The notes below the pieces were generated by a model, which worked only from the letters and a program-made list of their open reading frames with translations, was not told the DNA's origin and did not search any database. DNA of 64,000 bases from Acidocella sp. Its GTDB lineage: Bacteria; Pseudomonadota; Alphaproteobacteria; Acetobacterales; Acetobacteraceae. Location of the stretch: assembly GCF_027352905.1 (NCBI RefSeq), contig NZ_DAIEIF010000029.1, forward strand, positions 141,231 to 205,230, read 5' to 3'. The position numbers were made by a program, and so were the translations under genes. Positions 35,961 through 45,015 of this stretch are shown in pieces. Position 1 is the stretch's first letter, and each line of letters opens with the position of its first letter.

Positions 35961-37160
35961 CTACCGGCCCAGCCAGTTTTGCAAAACCTCCTCGGTATCT
36001 CCGCCCAGCTCCGGAGGAGGCCGGGTTTCAATGGGGGGCACCGCCGACATTTTCACGGGATTGCCGACGATCTCTATCTCGCCCCAAGCCGGGTCGTTCA
36101 GGGTTCGAATCATATCGCGCGCCGCCAGATGCGGGCATTTCAGCACGCCATCCACATCCTGGATGACCGAGGCGGGCACCCCGCCTTCCGCGAAGATCGT
36201 CTCCACCTCGGCGCCGGTTCTTTCCAGAAACCATGGATTGATGATGCGGTTGAGATCCTCCTTGTGGTCGCAGCGGGACACCCCGCTGACGAAACGTGGA
36301 TCATCGAGCAATTCCGGCTTGCGCAAAATTTCGCAAAACCGGCGCCATACATGCTCCCCCAGCACCGCGACGGCCACAAATCCATCCTTGACTCTATACG
36401 CGCCGAAGGGCGAGGCCACAGCGTGGATGCCCGGCTTCGACAATTTCTTGAACGCCGAAAAAATGGCGACGGAGATCTCGTTCATGATCAAGGCGGCATC
36501 GTAGAGCGAGATATCGACGAGCTGGCCTTTTCCCGTCACCGTTCTTTGGAACAAGGCGAGCATGGCGCCATAGGCCGCCACGATGCCGGAATTGATGTCC
36601 GCGAGCGAAAACCCCAGATAAACCGGGCTCTCATCCTGCCTGTCCGGACGGTACATCAGCCCGCTCAGGGCCTGGCCGATAATATCGAAAGCCGGGCGGT
36701 CGATATAGGGGCTGGGGAGGATGTGTTTTTGGCCAAAGCCTGAAATGGCCACATAGATCAGCCGCGGGTTTTCCACGCTCAGGGTTTCATAGCCGATGCC
36801 CAGACGGTCCATCGCGCCGGGGCGTAGATTCTCCACGACGATATCGGCTTTGCGGGCGAGGGCCAGGAATGTCTCCTTCCCCTCCTTCGTTTTCAAATCC
36901 AGCGTGATGCTTTTTTTGTTGCGGTTGACGCGCAGGAAGGAAAGGGCGCGGGGAGCGTTGTTCTCATCGGTCCGCAGCGGGCTGGTGGTCCTTGAAAAAT
37001 CCCCGGCCGGGGATTCCACCTTCACCACCTCGGCCCCCGCATCCGCCAGCCACATCGTACAGAACGGGCCGGCGACGAAATTCTCGATGGTCAGAACCCG
37101 CACACCCTCGAGCGGCCGGAGATGGGATGAGTGGCTGGCCGCCGCGCTCATATTTGCCAT
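35961..37160 (-). CDS. CaiB/BaiF family CoA-transferase (unit 1)
   Basis: This 399-residue class III CoA-transferase moves CoA between carboxylic acids through an acyl-Asp intermediate. Typical segments are LEGVRVLTIENFVAGPFCTMWLADAGAEV at the start (GxxV...ADxGAEV), RVNRNKKSITLDLKT, ENLRPGAMDRLGIGYE, and the fold-linking DISLYDAALIMNE with the probable catalytic Asp. The start follows the acyl-CoA dehydrogenase stop by 5 nt; ATG 37151 is an alternative. It mirrors the CoA-transferase/dehydrogenase pair to the right. Confidence 0.92.
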   Translation of the reverse strand: MANMSAAASHSSHLRPLEGVRVLTIENFVAGPFCTMWLADAGAEVVKVESPAGDFSRTTSPLRTDENNAPRALSFLRVNRNKKSITLDLKTKEGKETFLALARKADIVVENLRPGAMDRLGIGYETLSVENPRLIYVAISGFGQKHILPSPYIDRPAFDIIGQALSGLMYRPDRQDESPVYLGFSLADINSGIVAAYGAMLALFQRTVTGKGQLVDISLYDAALIMNEISVAIFSAFKKLSKPGIHAVASPFGAYRVKDGFVAVAVLGEHVWRRFCEILRKPELLDDPRFVSGVSRCDHKEDLNRIINPWFLERTGAEVETIFAEGGVPASVIQDVDGVLKCPHLAARDMIRTLNDPAWGEIEIVGNPVKMSAVPPIETRPPPELGGDTEEVLQNWLGR

Positions 37161-37165
37161 TGTCG

Positions 37166-38311
37166 CTAGCCTAGACGCATTTCCTGGGCGATCATGGTGC
37201 GCTGGATTTGTGACGTACCGCCGCCGATGGTTGCCTGCATTCCCTCGCGGAAATGACGCTCCATGTCGAATTCCGGCAGCGTCCCGTAGCCGCCCATGAT
37301 CTGGATGCCCTGGCGGGACACCGTCTGCAACGTCTCGCTGGCGAAAAGTTTTGCCATGGCCACCTCTTTGCGGCAATGCTCTCCTTTCGAGGCCATATCG
37401 GCGGCCCGGTAAGCCATCAGCCGCGCGGCGTCCACCTGGGTCTGCATATCGGCCAGCATGTGCCGGATCACCTGGAATTCGAAAATCGGCTTCTCGAACT
37501 GCACCCGCTGCTGCGCGTATCGGAGGGCGTCGCTCACCGCCCCCTGGGCAGCGCCAACATAGCCCAGCGCGACGCAAACCCGTTCGAGCAGTAAATGCTC
37601 GCCACCAATGATCTTCCAGCCATCGCCGGGCTTGCCGAGCATATTGCCGGCCGGCACGCGAACGTTGTCGAGAAAAATCTCATTGGTGATAATCGAGCGG
37701 CGCGCCAAGGTGTTCAGCGGCCGGATGGTCAGGCCGGGCGCGGTGTTCGGGATCATCAGAACGGACAGCCCCTTGCGCTTGTCCTCGGTCTTCTCGGTGC
37801 GCACCAGCATGAGAATGACCGTGTTCTTGATGCCCGAGCCGCTGCACCACATTTTCTGGCCGTTCACAACATAATGGTCGCCTTCCAGCCGGGCGAAAGT
37901 GCGGGTGTTCGCCGCGTCAGAACCCGCATCCGGTTCTGAAATCGAAACGGCGAATCGCAGCTCACCCGCGAAGAAAGGCTGCAGATATTCGCGCTTCTGG
38001 TCGGGCGTGCCGTGCAGCGCGATGTTCATGGCCGTGAAGGTCGGCAGGGTTATGGCCACGCCAAAATCAACGCCATGTTTGCTCAACATCTCGACCATGA
38101 GCGCGTAATCGAAGATGCTCATGCCATCGCCGCCCACCTCTTCGGGAAAGATCAGCTGGAGCCATCCCATCCGCGCGATTTTTTGATAGGCTTCATCTGG
38201 ATGCCGGCGGTCCATATCGCATTGGCGGATATATTCGCGGCCGATTTCCTGGTCGACAAAACGCTCGACCGAATCCCGCCACATGATTTGTTCCGAATTC
38301 AAAAAATTCAT
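37166..38311 (-). CDS. Acyl-CoA dehydrogenase (unit 1)
   Basis: This 381-residue flavoenzyme introduces an alpha,beta double bond in acyl-CoA. The FAD-binding SISEPDAGSDAANTRT and C-terminal HFREGMQATIGGGTSQIQR are typical. The position that carries the catalytic Glu in medium-chain enzymes (YEGTSQIQ) reads Gly here, as in several CaiA-like and FadE-like branches where the base lies elsewhere. It is first in a unit with the CoA-transferase downstream and is divergent from a second such unit. Confidence 0.93.
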   Translation of the reverse strand: MNFLNSEQIMWRDSVERFVDQEIGREYIRQCDMDRRHPDEAYQKIARMGWLQLIFPEEVGGDGMSIFDYALMVEMLSKHGVDFGVAITLPTFTAMNIALHGTPDQKREYLQPFFAGELRFAVSISEPDAGSDAANTRTFARLEGDHYVVNGQKMWCSGSGIKNTVILMLVRTEKTEDKRKGLSVLMIPNTAPGLTIRPLNTLARRSIITNEIFLDNVRVPAGNMLGKPGDGWKIIGGEHLLLERVCVALGYVGAAQGAVSDALRYAQQRVQFEKPIFEFQVIRHMLADMQTQVDAARLMAYRAADMASKGEHCRKEVAMAKLFASETLQTVSRQGIQIMGGYGTLPEFDMERHFREGMQATIGGGTSQIQRTMIAQEMRLG

Positions 38312-38350
38312 TATCCTGACCTATTGCTTGTGACGGCGTTCCCCGCGCCA

Positions 38351-38395
38351 AAATTCCGCTCGAACAGGCGGGTCCCGCCTCGCTTGTTTGAATTT
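38351..38395. promoter_or_regulatory. 45-bp interrupted palindrome between the two CoA-transferase units
   Basis: The outer arms AAATTC (38351-38356) and GAATTT (38390-38395) and the inner arms AGGCGGG (38366-38372) and CCCGCCT (38374-38380) share one centre at 38373. It lies in the only gap between two divergent CaiB/acyl-CoA dehydrogenase units, 40 nt from one start. A dimeric repressor site is the most likely use. Confidence 0.6.
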
Positions 38396-38526
38396 CGGGC
38401 AGAAAAAGTCTAAAGCAGCAAAACCCGGCAAGACGACTGATTTTTGCATTCCAGCCATGCGTAGAGTTTGATTACTACAGCGGTTGATCCATGATGCCTT
38501 GGGTGATCAATATAAGAAGTCCGGGA

Positions 38527-39762
38527 ATGCCAAAGCCAGAAAACACCGGCCCGCTGGCGGGCGTGAAAATCGTCGACCTCACCAGCGTGGTGATGGGACC
38601 CTTCGCCAGCCAGATCATGGCGGATCTGGGGGCGGATGTCGTTAAAATCGAATCATTCGAGGGCGATGTGTTGCGCAGGATCGGGCCGAGCCGCAGCAAT
38701 GGCATGGGGCCGCTTTTCCTTGCGCTCAACCGGAACAAGCGCAGCCTGTCGCTCGATCTCCGGCGCCCGGAGGCGCAGGAAATTTTGCGGAAATTGTTAC
38801 GAAACGCCGATGTTTTTCTTTCCAACCTCCGCCCGGCTTCCATCGAGCGCCTCGGCCTTGGCTATGAGGCCCTCGCCGCGATCAATCCGCGCATCGTCTA
38901 TTGTGCCGGCTATGGGTTTGGCGAGGGCGGGCGTTATGCCGGCAAACCCGCTTTCGATGATCTCATCCAGGGCGGCGTGTCGCTGCCGTCATTGCTTGGC
39001 CGTATCATCGGCGAGCCGCGTTATCTGCCCACCAATCTATGCGACCGCGTCACCGGGCTGACCATGGTATACGCCATCACCTCGGCGCTTTACGCGCGTG
39101 AGCGCAGCGGGCGCGGCCAGGCGGTGGAGGTGCCGATGTTCGAGACCATGACCCAGTTCGTCCTTTCGGACCACATGTACGGAATGAGCTTCGACCCGCC
39201 GCTCGGCCAGGCGGGCTATCCGCGGCTGGTCTCCCAGTCGCGCCACCCCTACCGGACCCGTGATGGCCATATTTGCGTGGTGATCTATCTCGAAGCGCAT
39301 TGGGTGAATTTCTGCAAACTCATCGGCCGGGAGGATATGCTGGCCGATCCCCGCTTCGATACCATGCAGAACCGCTCTCATAATATCGATGCGCTGCTCG
39401 AATTTCTGAGGGAGAGCATGCTCACCCGCACCACGGCGGAATGGCTGGAGCAATTAGGGAAGGCGGATATTCCATCCATGCCTCTGCACACGCCCGAAAC
39501 GCTGTTCGATGATCCGCATCTCGCCGATATCGGCTTTTTCAAATGGATCGACCATCCCTCGGAAGGAAAAATCCGTAGCATGGGCATTCCCATGCAATGG
39601 TCCGAGTCGCAACTTTCAATCCGCCACCATGCGCCGCTGGTGGGTGAGAATACGGATGAGATCCTCACGGATGTCGGCTACACACAAGCCGAAATCGATG
39701 CGATGCTGGCGGCGGGGATCGTAAAATCTTCGAAACAAACAAAAGACGCAGGTGAGGGCTGA
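38527..39762 (+). CDS. CaiB/BaiF family CoA-transferase (unit 2)
   Basis: This 411-residue class III CoA-transferase opens with PLAGVKIVDLTSVVMGPFAS and MADLGADVVKIES, then RNKRSLSLDLRRPEAQ, NLRPASIERLGLGYE, and the EVPMFETMTQFV segment corresponding to the catalytic region. ATG 38527 gives the family-like N-terminus; ATG 38491 is open but lacks a good ribosome binding site. It is followed 3 nt later by a second acyl-CoA dehydrogenase, mirroring unit 1. Its acid substrate is unknown. Confidence 0.92.
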   Translation: MPKPENTGPLAGVKIVDLTSVVMGPFASQIMADLGADVVKIESFEGDVLRRIGPSRSNGMGPLFLALNRNKRSLSLDLRRPEAQEILRKLLRNADVFLSNLRPASIERLGLGYEALAAINPRIVYCAGYGFGEGGRYAGKPAFDDLIQGGVSLPSLLGRIIGEPRYLPTNLCDRVTGLTMVYAITSALYARERSGRGQAVEVPMFETMTQFVLSDHMYGMSFDPPLGQAGYPRLVSQSRHPYRTRDGHICVVIYLEAHWVNFCKLIGREDMLADPRFDTMQNRSHNIDALLEFLRESMLTRTTAEWLEQLGKADIPSMPLHTPETLFDDPHLADIGFFKWIDHPSEGKIRSMGIPMQWSESQLSIRHHAPLVGENTDEILTDVGYTQAEIDAMLAAGIVKSSKQTKDAGEG

Positions 39763-39765
39763 ACC

Positions 39766-40920
39766 ATGCGCGGCGACCGGGATTTCGGGTTTACGGACGA
39801 GCAACTGATGTTGCGAGATACCGTGCGCGATTTCGTGCGCAAGGAGATCCCCGACGCGAAGGCGCGCGAGTACGACCATAAGAAAATCGCGCCGCTCGAT
39901 GTGTTCGACAAGATGGCGGCTCTGGGCTGGCTCGGCATCGCGATTCCGGAGGAATATGGCGGCTCAGGCCTGGGTTTCGTCGAGCTTGGCATCGTGCAGG
40001 AGGAGCTCTCATACGGCCTCCTGGAGCTAGCCGTGTTATATTACCGGGCGACGGTGCATGGCGCGCATTCATTGATCACCTATGGGTCGGAGGCGCAGCG
40101 CCGGAAATATCTGCCTTTGATCGCGGCGGGCAAATTCAAATCCTCCATGAGCCTCACCGAGCCGGATGCCGGCTCGGATGCGGCGGGGATTCGCACCCGG
40201 GCCGTGCGGGATGGCGACCATTTCATCATCAACGGCGCCAAGATCTTCAATTCCCAGATCGACCTCGCGGACCGGACCGTGCTGGTGACCCGCACCGACC
40301 CCAGCGCGCCGCCCCATAAAGGCATCAGCCTGTTTTTCGTCGACCCGAAAAGCCCCGGCGTGACCATCGAGCGGATCGAGACGCTGTGCTTCCGCTCCGT
40401 GGGAACCAACCGGGTGACTTATGAGAATGTCAGGGTGCATCAGGATGATCTGCTCGGCACTCTCAATGGCGGCTGGAAACATCTGATGACCAATCTCAAC
40501 AAGGAGCGGTTTTCGCTGGCGGCGCAGGTGACGGGCGCGGCCCAGGCCGCGCTCGATTGCGCGCTCAAATACGCGCAGGACCGGGTTCAGTTCGGCCAGC
40601 CCATCGCCAAATTCCAGGTCATCCAGCACAAGCTCGCGGATATGCAGATGGCGGTGCACGCGGCGCGGCTGCTCACCTACGACCTCGCCCGCCGTCTCGA
40701 TGCGGGGGTGGACTGCCGCAAGGAGGCGTCGATCGCCAAGGTGATGACCTCGGAAATCTATTCCCGGGTGGCCGATGAAGGGATGCAAATTCTCGGCGGC
40801 TATTCCATGACGCCGGATTTCCAGATGGAGCGTCACTACCGGGATTCGCGTCTCATGCGGATCGGCGGCGGCTCAAGCGAGATTCTGCGCAATTCCATCG
40901 CCAAGGATCTCGGCTTGTAA
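39766..40920 (+). CDS. Acyl-CoA dehydrogenase (unit 2)
   Basis: This 384-residue flavoenzyme has SLTEPDAGSDAAGIRTRA for FAD/substrate binding, VQFGQPIAKFQVIQHKLADM, and the C-terminal RIGGGSSEILRNSIAKDLGL. As in unit 1 the medium-chain Glu position is Gly. It sits 3 nt after the CoA-transferase stop. Together they would activate an acid as CoA ester and dehydrogenate it. It ends before a GC-rich hairpin and crcB. Confidence 0.93.
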   Translation: MRGDRDFGFTDEQLMLRDTVRDFVRKEIPDAKAREYDHKKIAPLDVFDKMAALGWLGIAIPEEYGGSGLGFVELGIVQEELSYGLLELAVLYYRATVHGAHSLITYGSEAQRRKYLPLIAAGKFKSSMSLTEPDAGSDAAGIRTRAVRDGDHFIINGAKIFNSQIDLADRTVLVTRTDPSAPPHKGISLFFVDPKSPGVTIERIETLCFRSVGTNRVTYENVRVHQDDLLGTLNGGWKHLMTNLNKERFSLAAQVTGAAQAALDCALKYAQDRVQFGQPIAKFQVIQHKLADMQMAVHAARLLTYDLARRLDAGVDCRKEASIAKVMTSEIYSRVADEGMQILGGYSMTPDFQMERHYRDSRLMRIGGGSSEILRNSIAKDLGL

Positions 40921-40982
40921 CCCCAGCGCCTTGAACCGCCCTCACCCCTGCCATAATGAAAAATGGGTAGGGCGCGCGCCCC

Positions 40983-41011
40983 GGGCCGCTGCTCCGGCTC
41001 AGGGGCGGCCC
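40983..41011 (+). other. GC-rich hairpin upstream of crcB
   Basis: GGGCCGC (40983-40989) pairs with GCGGCCC (41005-41011) across a 15-nt loop, 27 nt before the crcB start. There is no T run, so termination is doubtful. It does not match the fluoride riboswitch consensus. It may simply reflect GC-rich leader sequence. Confidence 0.35.
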
Positions 41012-41037
41012 GCGCCTCGCAAAGGGGGGTTGGCCGG

Positions 41038-41466
41038 ATGCGGGAAACATTGCTCGTCGCGCTGGGCGGAGCCATCGGCAGTGTCGGGCGGTACTGGCTG
41101 GCCCTGGCCGCGCTGCCCATCAGCCGCGCCTTGCCCATGGGCACCATCCTCATCAACATTCTCGGCTCCTTCGCCATCGGCGCTTTCGGCTCCCTCACGG
41201 TGAGCCATGGCCGGTTTCCGGCGCCCGAGCCCGCCCGCATCTTTGTCATGGTCGGCATCTGCGGCGGCTTCACCACCTTTTCCTCCTTCAGCCTCCAAAC
41301 GCTGGACCTGCTGCGCGCGGGCGCGTTGGGGCGGGCGATGCTGAACATTGGCCTCTCGGTCCTCCTGTGCCTAGGGGCGGTGGCGGCCGGCTTCGCCCTC
41401 GGCAGCCATTTCAGCGGCGGCCCGGCTGAAATCAGCCAGACGGTGATCGAGGAGGAAGCCTCTTAA
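41038..41466 (+). CDS. crcB: Fluoride efflux channel CrcB/Fluc
   Basis: This 142-residue membrane protein has four hydrophobic segments and the Fluc signatures [11 protein letters not shown] and [12 protein letters not shown], with the phenylalanine-track motif [13 protein letters not shown]. Fluc dimers let fluoride leave the cell. ATG 41038 is preceded by AAAGGGGGG. It lies 14 nt ahead of a cation/proton antiporter and probably shares its transcript. No fluoride riboswitch was found upstream. Confidence 0.93.
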   Translation: MRETLLVALGGAIGSVGRYWLALAALPISRALPMGTILINILGSFAIGAFGSLTVSHGRFPAPEPARIFVMVGICGGFTTFSSFSLQTLDLLRAGALGRAMLNIGLSVLLCLGAVAAGFALGSHFSGGPAEISQTVIEEEAS

Positions 41467-41480
41467 ACGGGGAGCGCGCC

Positions 41481-42683
41481 ATGCAGGATTTTCTTACTTC
41501 CATGCTCGAATTGCTGATGATCGCCATCGTGGTGGCGCTCCTCGCGCGGCGCCTGCGCTTGCCTTATAGCGTGGGGCTGGTGGTCGCCGGGACGGGGCTG
41601 GCCCTCAGCCCTTTCCACCCAGGGCTGGCACTCACGCGGAGCGTGATTTTTGATCTCATTCTTCCGCCCCTGCTGTTTGAGGCGGCGATCCACATCCGTT
41701 GGTCGGCCCTGCGCCAGGACGCGCTGCCCATCCTCACCCTCGCCGTGCCGGGCACGCTGCTCACCGCCTTGGCGCTTACCCTGGCCGGGTATTATGGGCT
41801 GGGCTGGCCGCTCCAGCCCGCCTTGCTGTTCGGCGTGCTCATCGCCGCCACCGATCCAGTCGCGGTCATCGCCATGTTCAAGGATAACGGGGTGCATGGG
41901 CGGCTGCGCCTGCTGGTGGAAAGCGAAAGCCTGTTGAATGACGGTGTCGCCGCCGTGGCGTTCGCGCTGGCGCTGGCCTGGGTCGAGGCGGCGGGCCAGG
42001 CCAGCCTGCCGCCGGCGCAAATCGCCTGGCTGCTGGCGGTCATGGTGGGTGGCGGGGTTATCGCCGGCGCCCTCTGCGCGGGGTTCGCCCTGCTCGTCAT
42101 GCGCCGCGCCGCCGATGCCGTAATAGAGGGCGCGCTCACCATCGTCCTGGCCTATGGCTCCTTCCTGCTCGCCGAGCAATTCCATGCCTCAGGCGTGCTC
42201 GCCACCGTCACGGCCGGGCTGTGCGCCGGCAATCTCGGCCTCGCGCGGGATGGCAGGCTGAGCCTTCAGGGGCGGGAATTCACCCTGGCGCTCTGGGATT
42301 TTCTCGCCTTCATCGCCAATTCCTTCGTCTTTCTGCTCATCGGTCTCGCCGTGGCGGGCATCCCGTTCCGGGAACTGGGATATGTCCATCTCGGCCTGAT
42401 CATCGCCATGGTGCTGCTTGGCCGCGCTCTCGCCGTCTATCCGCTCTGCGCTCTCTTTCGCGGCAGCCCCCGGGCGGTTCCGCCCGCCTTCCAGCATGTA
42501 CTCTGGTGGGGCGGGCTGCGCGGCGCCCTCGCGCTCGCCCTTGCGCTCGCCTTGCCCGTCGGCCTCGTGCTGCGGAACGAGGTGCTCATCGCCACCTTCG
42601 CCGTCGTCGTGTTCTCGGTGGTGTTTCAGGGCCTCACCATGCCCTGGCTGCTGCGCGCCTTGCGCATCATCCGGGCAAGGTAA
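41481..42683 (+). CDS. CPA1 family cation/proton antiporter
   Basis: This 400-residue protein has 11-12 predicted membrane segments and CPA1 motifs ATDPVAVIAMFKD (with the transport Asp) and ESESLLNDGVAAV, plus WWGGLRGALALALAL near the end. It should exchange Na+ or K+ for H+ across the inner membrane. GGGGAG lies 6 nt before the ATG. No C-terminal regulatory domain is present. Pairing with crcB hints at ion or fluoride/pH stress but is not proof. Confidence 0.92.
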   Translation: MQDFLTSMLELLMIAIVVALLARRLRLPYSVGLVVAGTGLALSPFHPGLALTRSVIFDLILPPLLFEAAIHIRWSALRQDALPILTLAVPGTLLTALALTLAGYYGLGWPLQPALLFGVLIAATDPVAVIAMFKDNGVHGRLRLLVESESLLNDGVAAVAFALALAWVEAAGQASLPPAQIAWLLAVMVGGGVIAGALCAGFALLVMRRAADAVIEGALTIVLAYGSFLLAEQFHASGVLATVTAGLCAGNLGLARDGRLSLQGREFTLALWDFLAFIANSFVFLLIGLAVAGIPFRELGYVHLGLIIAMVLLGRALAVYPLCALFRGSPRAVPPAFQHVLWWGGLRGALALALALALPVGLVLRNEVLIATFAVVVFSVVFQGLTMPWLLRALRIIRAR

Positions 42684-42701
42684 GCCTTTCCACGCTTGCG
42701 T

Positions 42702-43298
42702 TCACACCATATCCAGCCGGCCGCTTTCCACGTTGAAATGCAGCCCGGCCAGGGTCAGCCTGCCATCCATCACCCGCTCCTTGATCCAGGGGAAGGTGAG
42801 GAGATTGGCCAGCGAGACCCGCACCGCCTCATGCTCGCAGGCCTCGCATTGCGCCTCGAACTCCGCCCCGTTCAGGTCCGGCGAATCGCAGACCCGTTGC
42901 CGCGCGGCGCTGGCGATCTCCATCCAGGAATCGATGAAGTCCCGGTTGCCGCCGCCCGGCCCCATCATCAGCGCCTGGATGCCGCCGCACCGGCTATGAC
43001 CCATGACGATGATGCTGCGCACGTTCAAGGAATTCACCGCGAATTCCAGCGCCGCCGAGGTGCCGTGTTTTTTGTCGTCCGGGGCGTAGGGCGGGACGAG
43101 CGCGCTGACATTGCGGACCACGAAGATCTCTCCCGGCGCGCAATCGAAGATCATTTCCGGCGCCACGCGCGAATCGGAGCAGGCGATGACCATGGCCCGC
43201 GGTTTCTGCCCCTCCTTGGCCAGCAAGGAATAAACCTCGGCGTGCTCCTGCCAATAGCCGTGGCGGAACCGCTCATACCCCTCAAGCAACGATTTCAT
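42702..43298 (-). CDS. Beta-class carbonic anhydrase
   Basis: This 198-residue zinc enzyme interconverts CO2 and bicarbonate. Zinc ligands Cys40, His101 and Cys104 are visible in ACSDSRVAP and MGHSRCGG, with the Asp42/Arg44 dyad. Its ATG overlaps the mazG stop by 4 nt and has GGAGGGG just upstream. It is convergent with the antiporter gene. Family membership is firm; the physiological role, such as bicarbonate supply for carboxylases, is inferred. Confidence 0.95.
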   Translation of the reverse strand: MKSLLEGYERFRHGYWQEHAEVYSLLAKEGQKPRAMVIACSDSRVAPEMIFDCAPGEIFVVRNVSALVPPYAPDDKKHGTSAALEFAVNSLNVRSIIVMGHSRCGGIQALMMGPGGGNRDFIDSWMEIASAARQRVCDSPDLNGAEFEAQCEACEHEAVRVSLANLLTFPWIKERVMDGRLTLAGLHFNVESGRLDMV

Positions 43299-44083
43299 AA
43301 CCCCTCCCTCTTGGCCTTCGCCCATAAGGCTTCCATCTCGTCCAACCCCGCCTCGCGCGGCGTCTTGCCCGCCTGGGCCAGCAATTCCTCCACCCGGTTG
43401 AACCGGCGGATGAATTTCTCATTCGCTCCTTCCAGGCAGGTTTCCGCATCCTGTCCCAGCTTGCGGGCGAGATTGGCGAGCACGAAGAGCAGATCCCCCA
43501 GCTCATCGGCGATGCGTTCGGGCGCTGCCGCCGCCAATTCCGCCCGCAACTCGCGGGTCTCCTCGTCCAGCTTCTCCAGCACCGCGGCGGCGTCCGGCCA
43601 GTCGAACCCCACCCGCGCGGCGCGGGCCGAGAGTTTCTGGGCGCGTTTGAGGGCGGGCAGCGCCTCGGCCACGCCATCCAGCGTCCCGGTTTGGGCGAGG
43701 CGCCCGCGCTCGGCTTCCTTTTGCGCCTCCCAGGCGGCGCTCTGCCCAGCGGCGCCGCGCGCCGCCTCCGCCGCGAAGACATGGGGGTGGCGGCGGATCA
43801 TTTTCTCCGTCACCCCCGCCGTGACATCGTTGAAATCGAACCAGCCGCGCTCCTGCGCCAACCGGGCATGATAAACGACCTGGAACAATAAATCGCCCAG
43901 CTCGTCCTTCAGCCGGGCCGGATCGCCGGAGGCGATGGCCGCCCGCACCTCATAGGCCTCCTCGATGGTATAGGGCGCGATGGTGGGGAAATCCTGCTCC
44001 TTGTCCCAGGGGCAGCCCGTCTCCGGATGGCGCAGCGCCGCCATGACGTTGATGAGGGCCTGAATCGGTGCTTCATTCGGCAT
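43295..44083 (-). CDS. mazG: Nucleoside triphosphate pyrophosphohydrolase MazG
   Basis: This 262-residue protein has two tandem MazG domains. The first begins RHPETGCPWDKEQDFPTIAP with EEAYEV and KDELGDLLFQVVYHA; the second has LDEETRELR and ADELGDLLFVLANLAR. The ExxE...ExxD metal sites are intact in both. MazG hydrolyses noncanonical and canonical NTPs and can affect (p)ppGpp levels. It is co-translated with the downstream carbonic anhydrase and its 5' end meets the glutathione peroxidase gene. Confidence 0.95.
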   Translation of the reverse strand: MPNEAPIQALINVMAALRHPETGCPWDKEQDFPTIAPYTIEEAYEVRAAIASGDPARLKDELGDLLFQVVYHARLAQERGWFDFNDVTAGVTEKMIRRHPHVFAAEAARGAAGQSAAWEAQKEAERGRLAQTGTLDGVAEALPALKRAQKLSARAARVGFDWPDAAAVLEKLDEETRELRAELAAAAPERIADELGDLLFVLANLARKLGQDAETCLEGANEKFIRRFNRVEELLAQAGKTPREAGLDEMEALWAKAKREGL

Positions 44084-44111
44084 GAGCGATACTTACTGGC
44101 GAGTAAAGCAA

Positions 44112-44600
44112 ATGACCAGCGCCCATGATTTCACCTTCGTCACGCTGGCGGGCGCGCCTTATCCGCTCCGCGCCCTGGCGGGGCGTCCCATCCTGGTGGT
44201 GAACACGGCCAGCCGCTGCGGCTTCACCCCGCAATATGCCGGGCTGCAAAATCTCTGGCGCGTTTACGGCCCGCGCGGATTGGCGGTGGTGGGCGTGCCC
44301 TGCAACGATTTCGGCGGGCAGGAGCCGGGGGAGGCGGCGGAAATCGGCGCGTTCTGCGAGAGAAATTACGGCGTCACCTTCCCCCTGATGGCCAAGGCGC
44401 GCGCCGCGGGGGAGGCGGCGCATCCGTTTTTCCGCTGGGTGGCGGCGGAGAAAGGGTTTCTCGCCCGCCCGCGCTGGAATTTCTATAAATATCTCATCGG
44501 CAAGGACGGCGCGTTGCGGGATTTTTTCATCTCCCCCACCCGGCCCGAATCCCGGCGGGTGCGCAACGCCGTCGAGGCCGCGCTCACAGCCCCAGGCTGA
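44112..44600 (+). CDS. Glutathione peroxidase
   Basis: This 162-residue thioredoxin-fold peroxidase has the Cys-type active site [12 protein letters not shown] (Cys36), NDFGGQEPG with the conserved Gln, and WNFYKYLI with the conserved Trp/Asn. Bacterial Cys-GPx enzymes usually accept thioredoxin. ATG 44112 gives a family-like start ([10 protein letters not shown]); an ATG at 44082 overlaps mazG divergently. Its 3' end overlaps the convergent Nudix gene by 17 nt. Confidence 0.93.
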   Translation: MTSAHDFTFVTLAGAPYPLRALAGRPILVVNTASRCGFTPQYAGLQNLWRVYGPRGLAVVGVPCNDFGGQEPGEAAEIGAFCERNYGVTFPLMAKARAAGEAAHPFFRWVAAEKGFLARPRWNFYKYLIGKDGALRDFFISPTRPESRRVRNAVEAALTAPG

Positions 44601-45015
44601 AGGCCAGGGCAATGATCCGCCGCGCCTCCTCCCAGAGCGCGTATTCGTCGAAGGCGGCGGGATGGACCCAGGCCAACTCGGTCACGTCATCGCCGGGCCG
44701 GGGCTCGCCCCCGGCATAGCGGGCCACGAAATCCAGGATCGTGTAATGGTACTCAACCCGCCCCTCCCTGTCGCAGTGGATGGAATCGACATGCCCGGCC
44801 AGAAGCAGCGGGCCGCATTCCAGCCCGGTCTCCTCGCGCAATTCCCGCCGCGCGGCCGCCTCCGCCGTCTCGCCCAGCTCCTGCTTGCCGCCGGGCAGGG
44901 ACCACAAGCCGAGCGCGGGCGGCCTGCCCCGGCGCGCGAGCAGCACCTCCGCGCCCTTGAGCAGCACGACGCCCACGCCCACCCGGGGCGCGGCGGGATA
45001 GGCGCCACCGCTCAT
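44584..45015 (-). CDS. Nudix hydrolase
   Basis: This 143-residue protein has an intact Nudix box ([18 protein letters not shown] then REETGLE). Nudix enzymes cleave nucleoside diphosphate-linked substrates; the substrate here is unknown, with MutT/ADP-ribose pyrophosphatase types most similar in layout ([26 protein letters not shown]). Its ATG overlaps the recG stop by 4 nt, so it is the second gene of a recG-nudix unit. Confidence 0.9.
   Translation of the reverse strand: MSGGAYPAAPRVGVGVVLLKGAEVLLARRGRPPALGLWSLPGGKQELGETAEAAARRELREETGLECGPLLLAGHVDSIHCDREGRVEYHYTILDFVARYAGGEPRPGDDVTELAWVHPAAFDEYALWEEARRIIALAFSLGL

Noticed and set aside
40921..41037. Fluoride riboswitch ahead of crcB
   Set aside because: The conserved GGxGAUGG start and the pseudoknot partner segments are not found; only a plain GC-rich hairpin is present.
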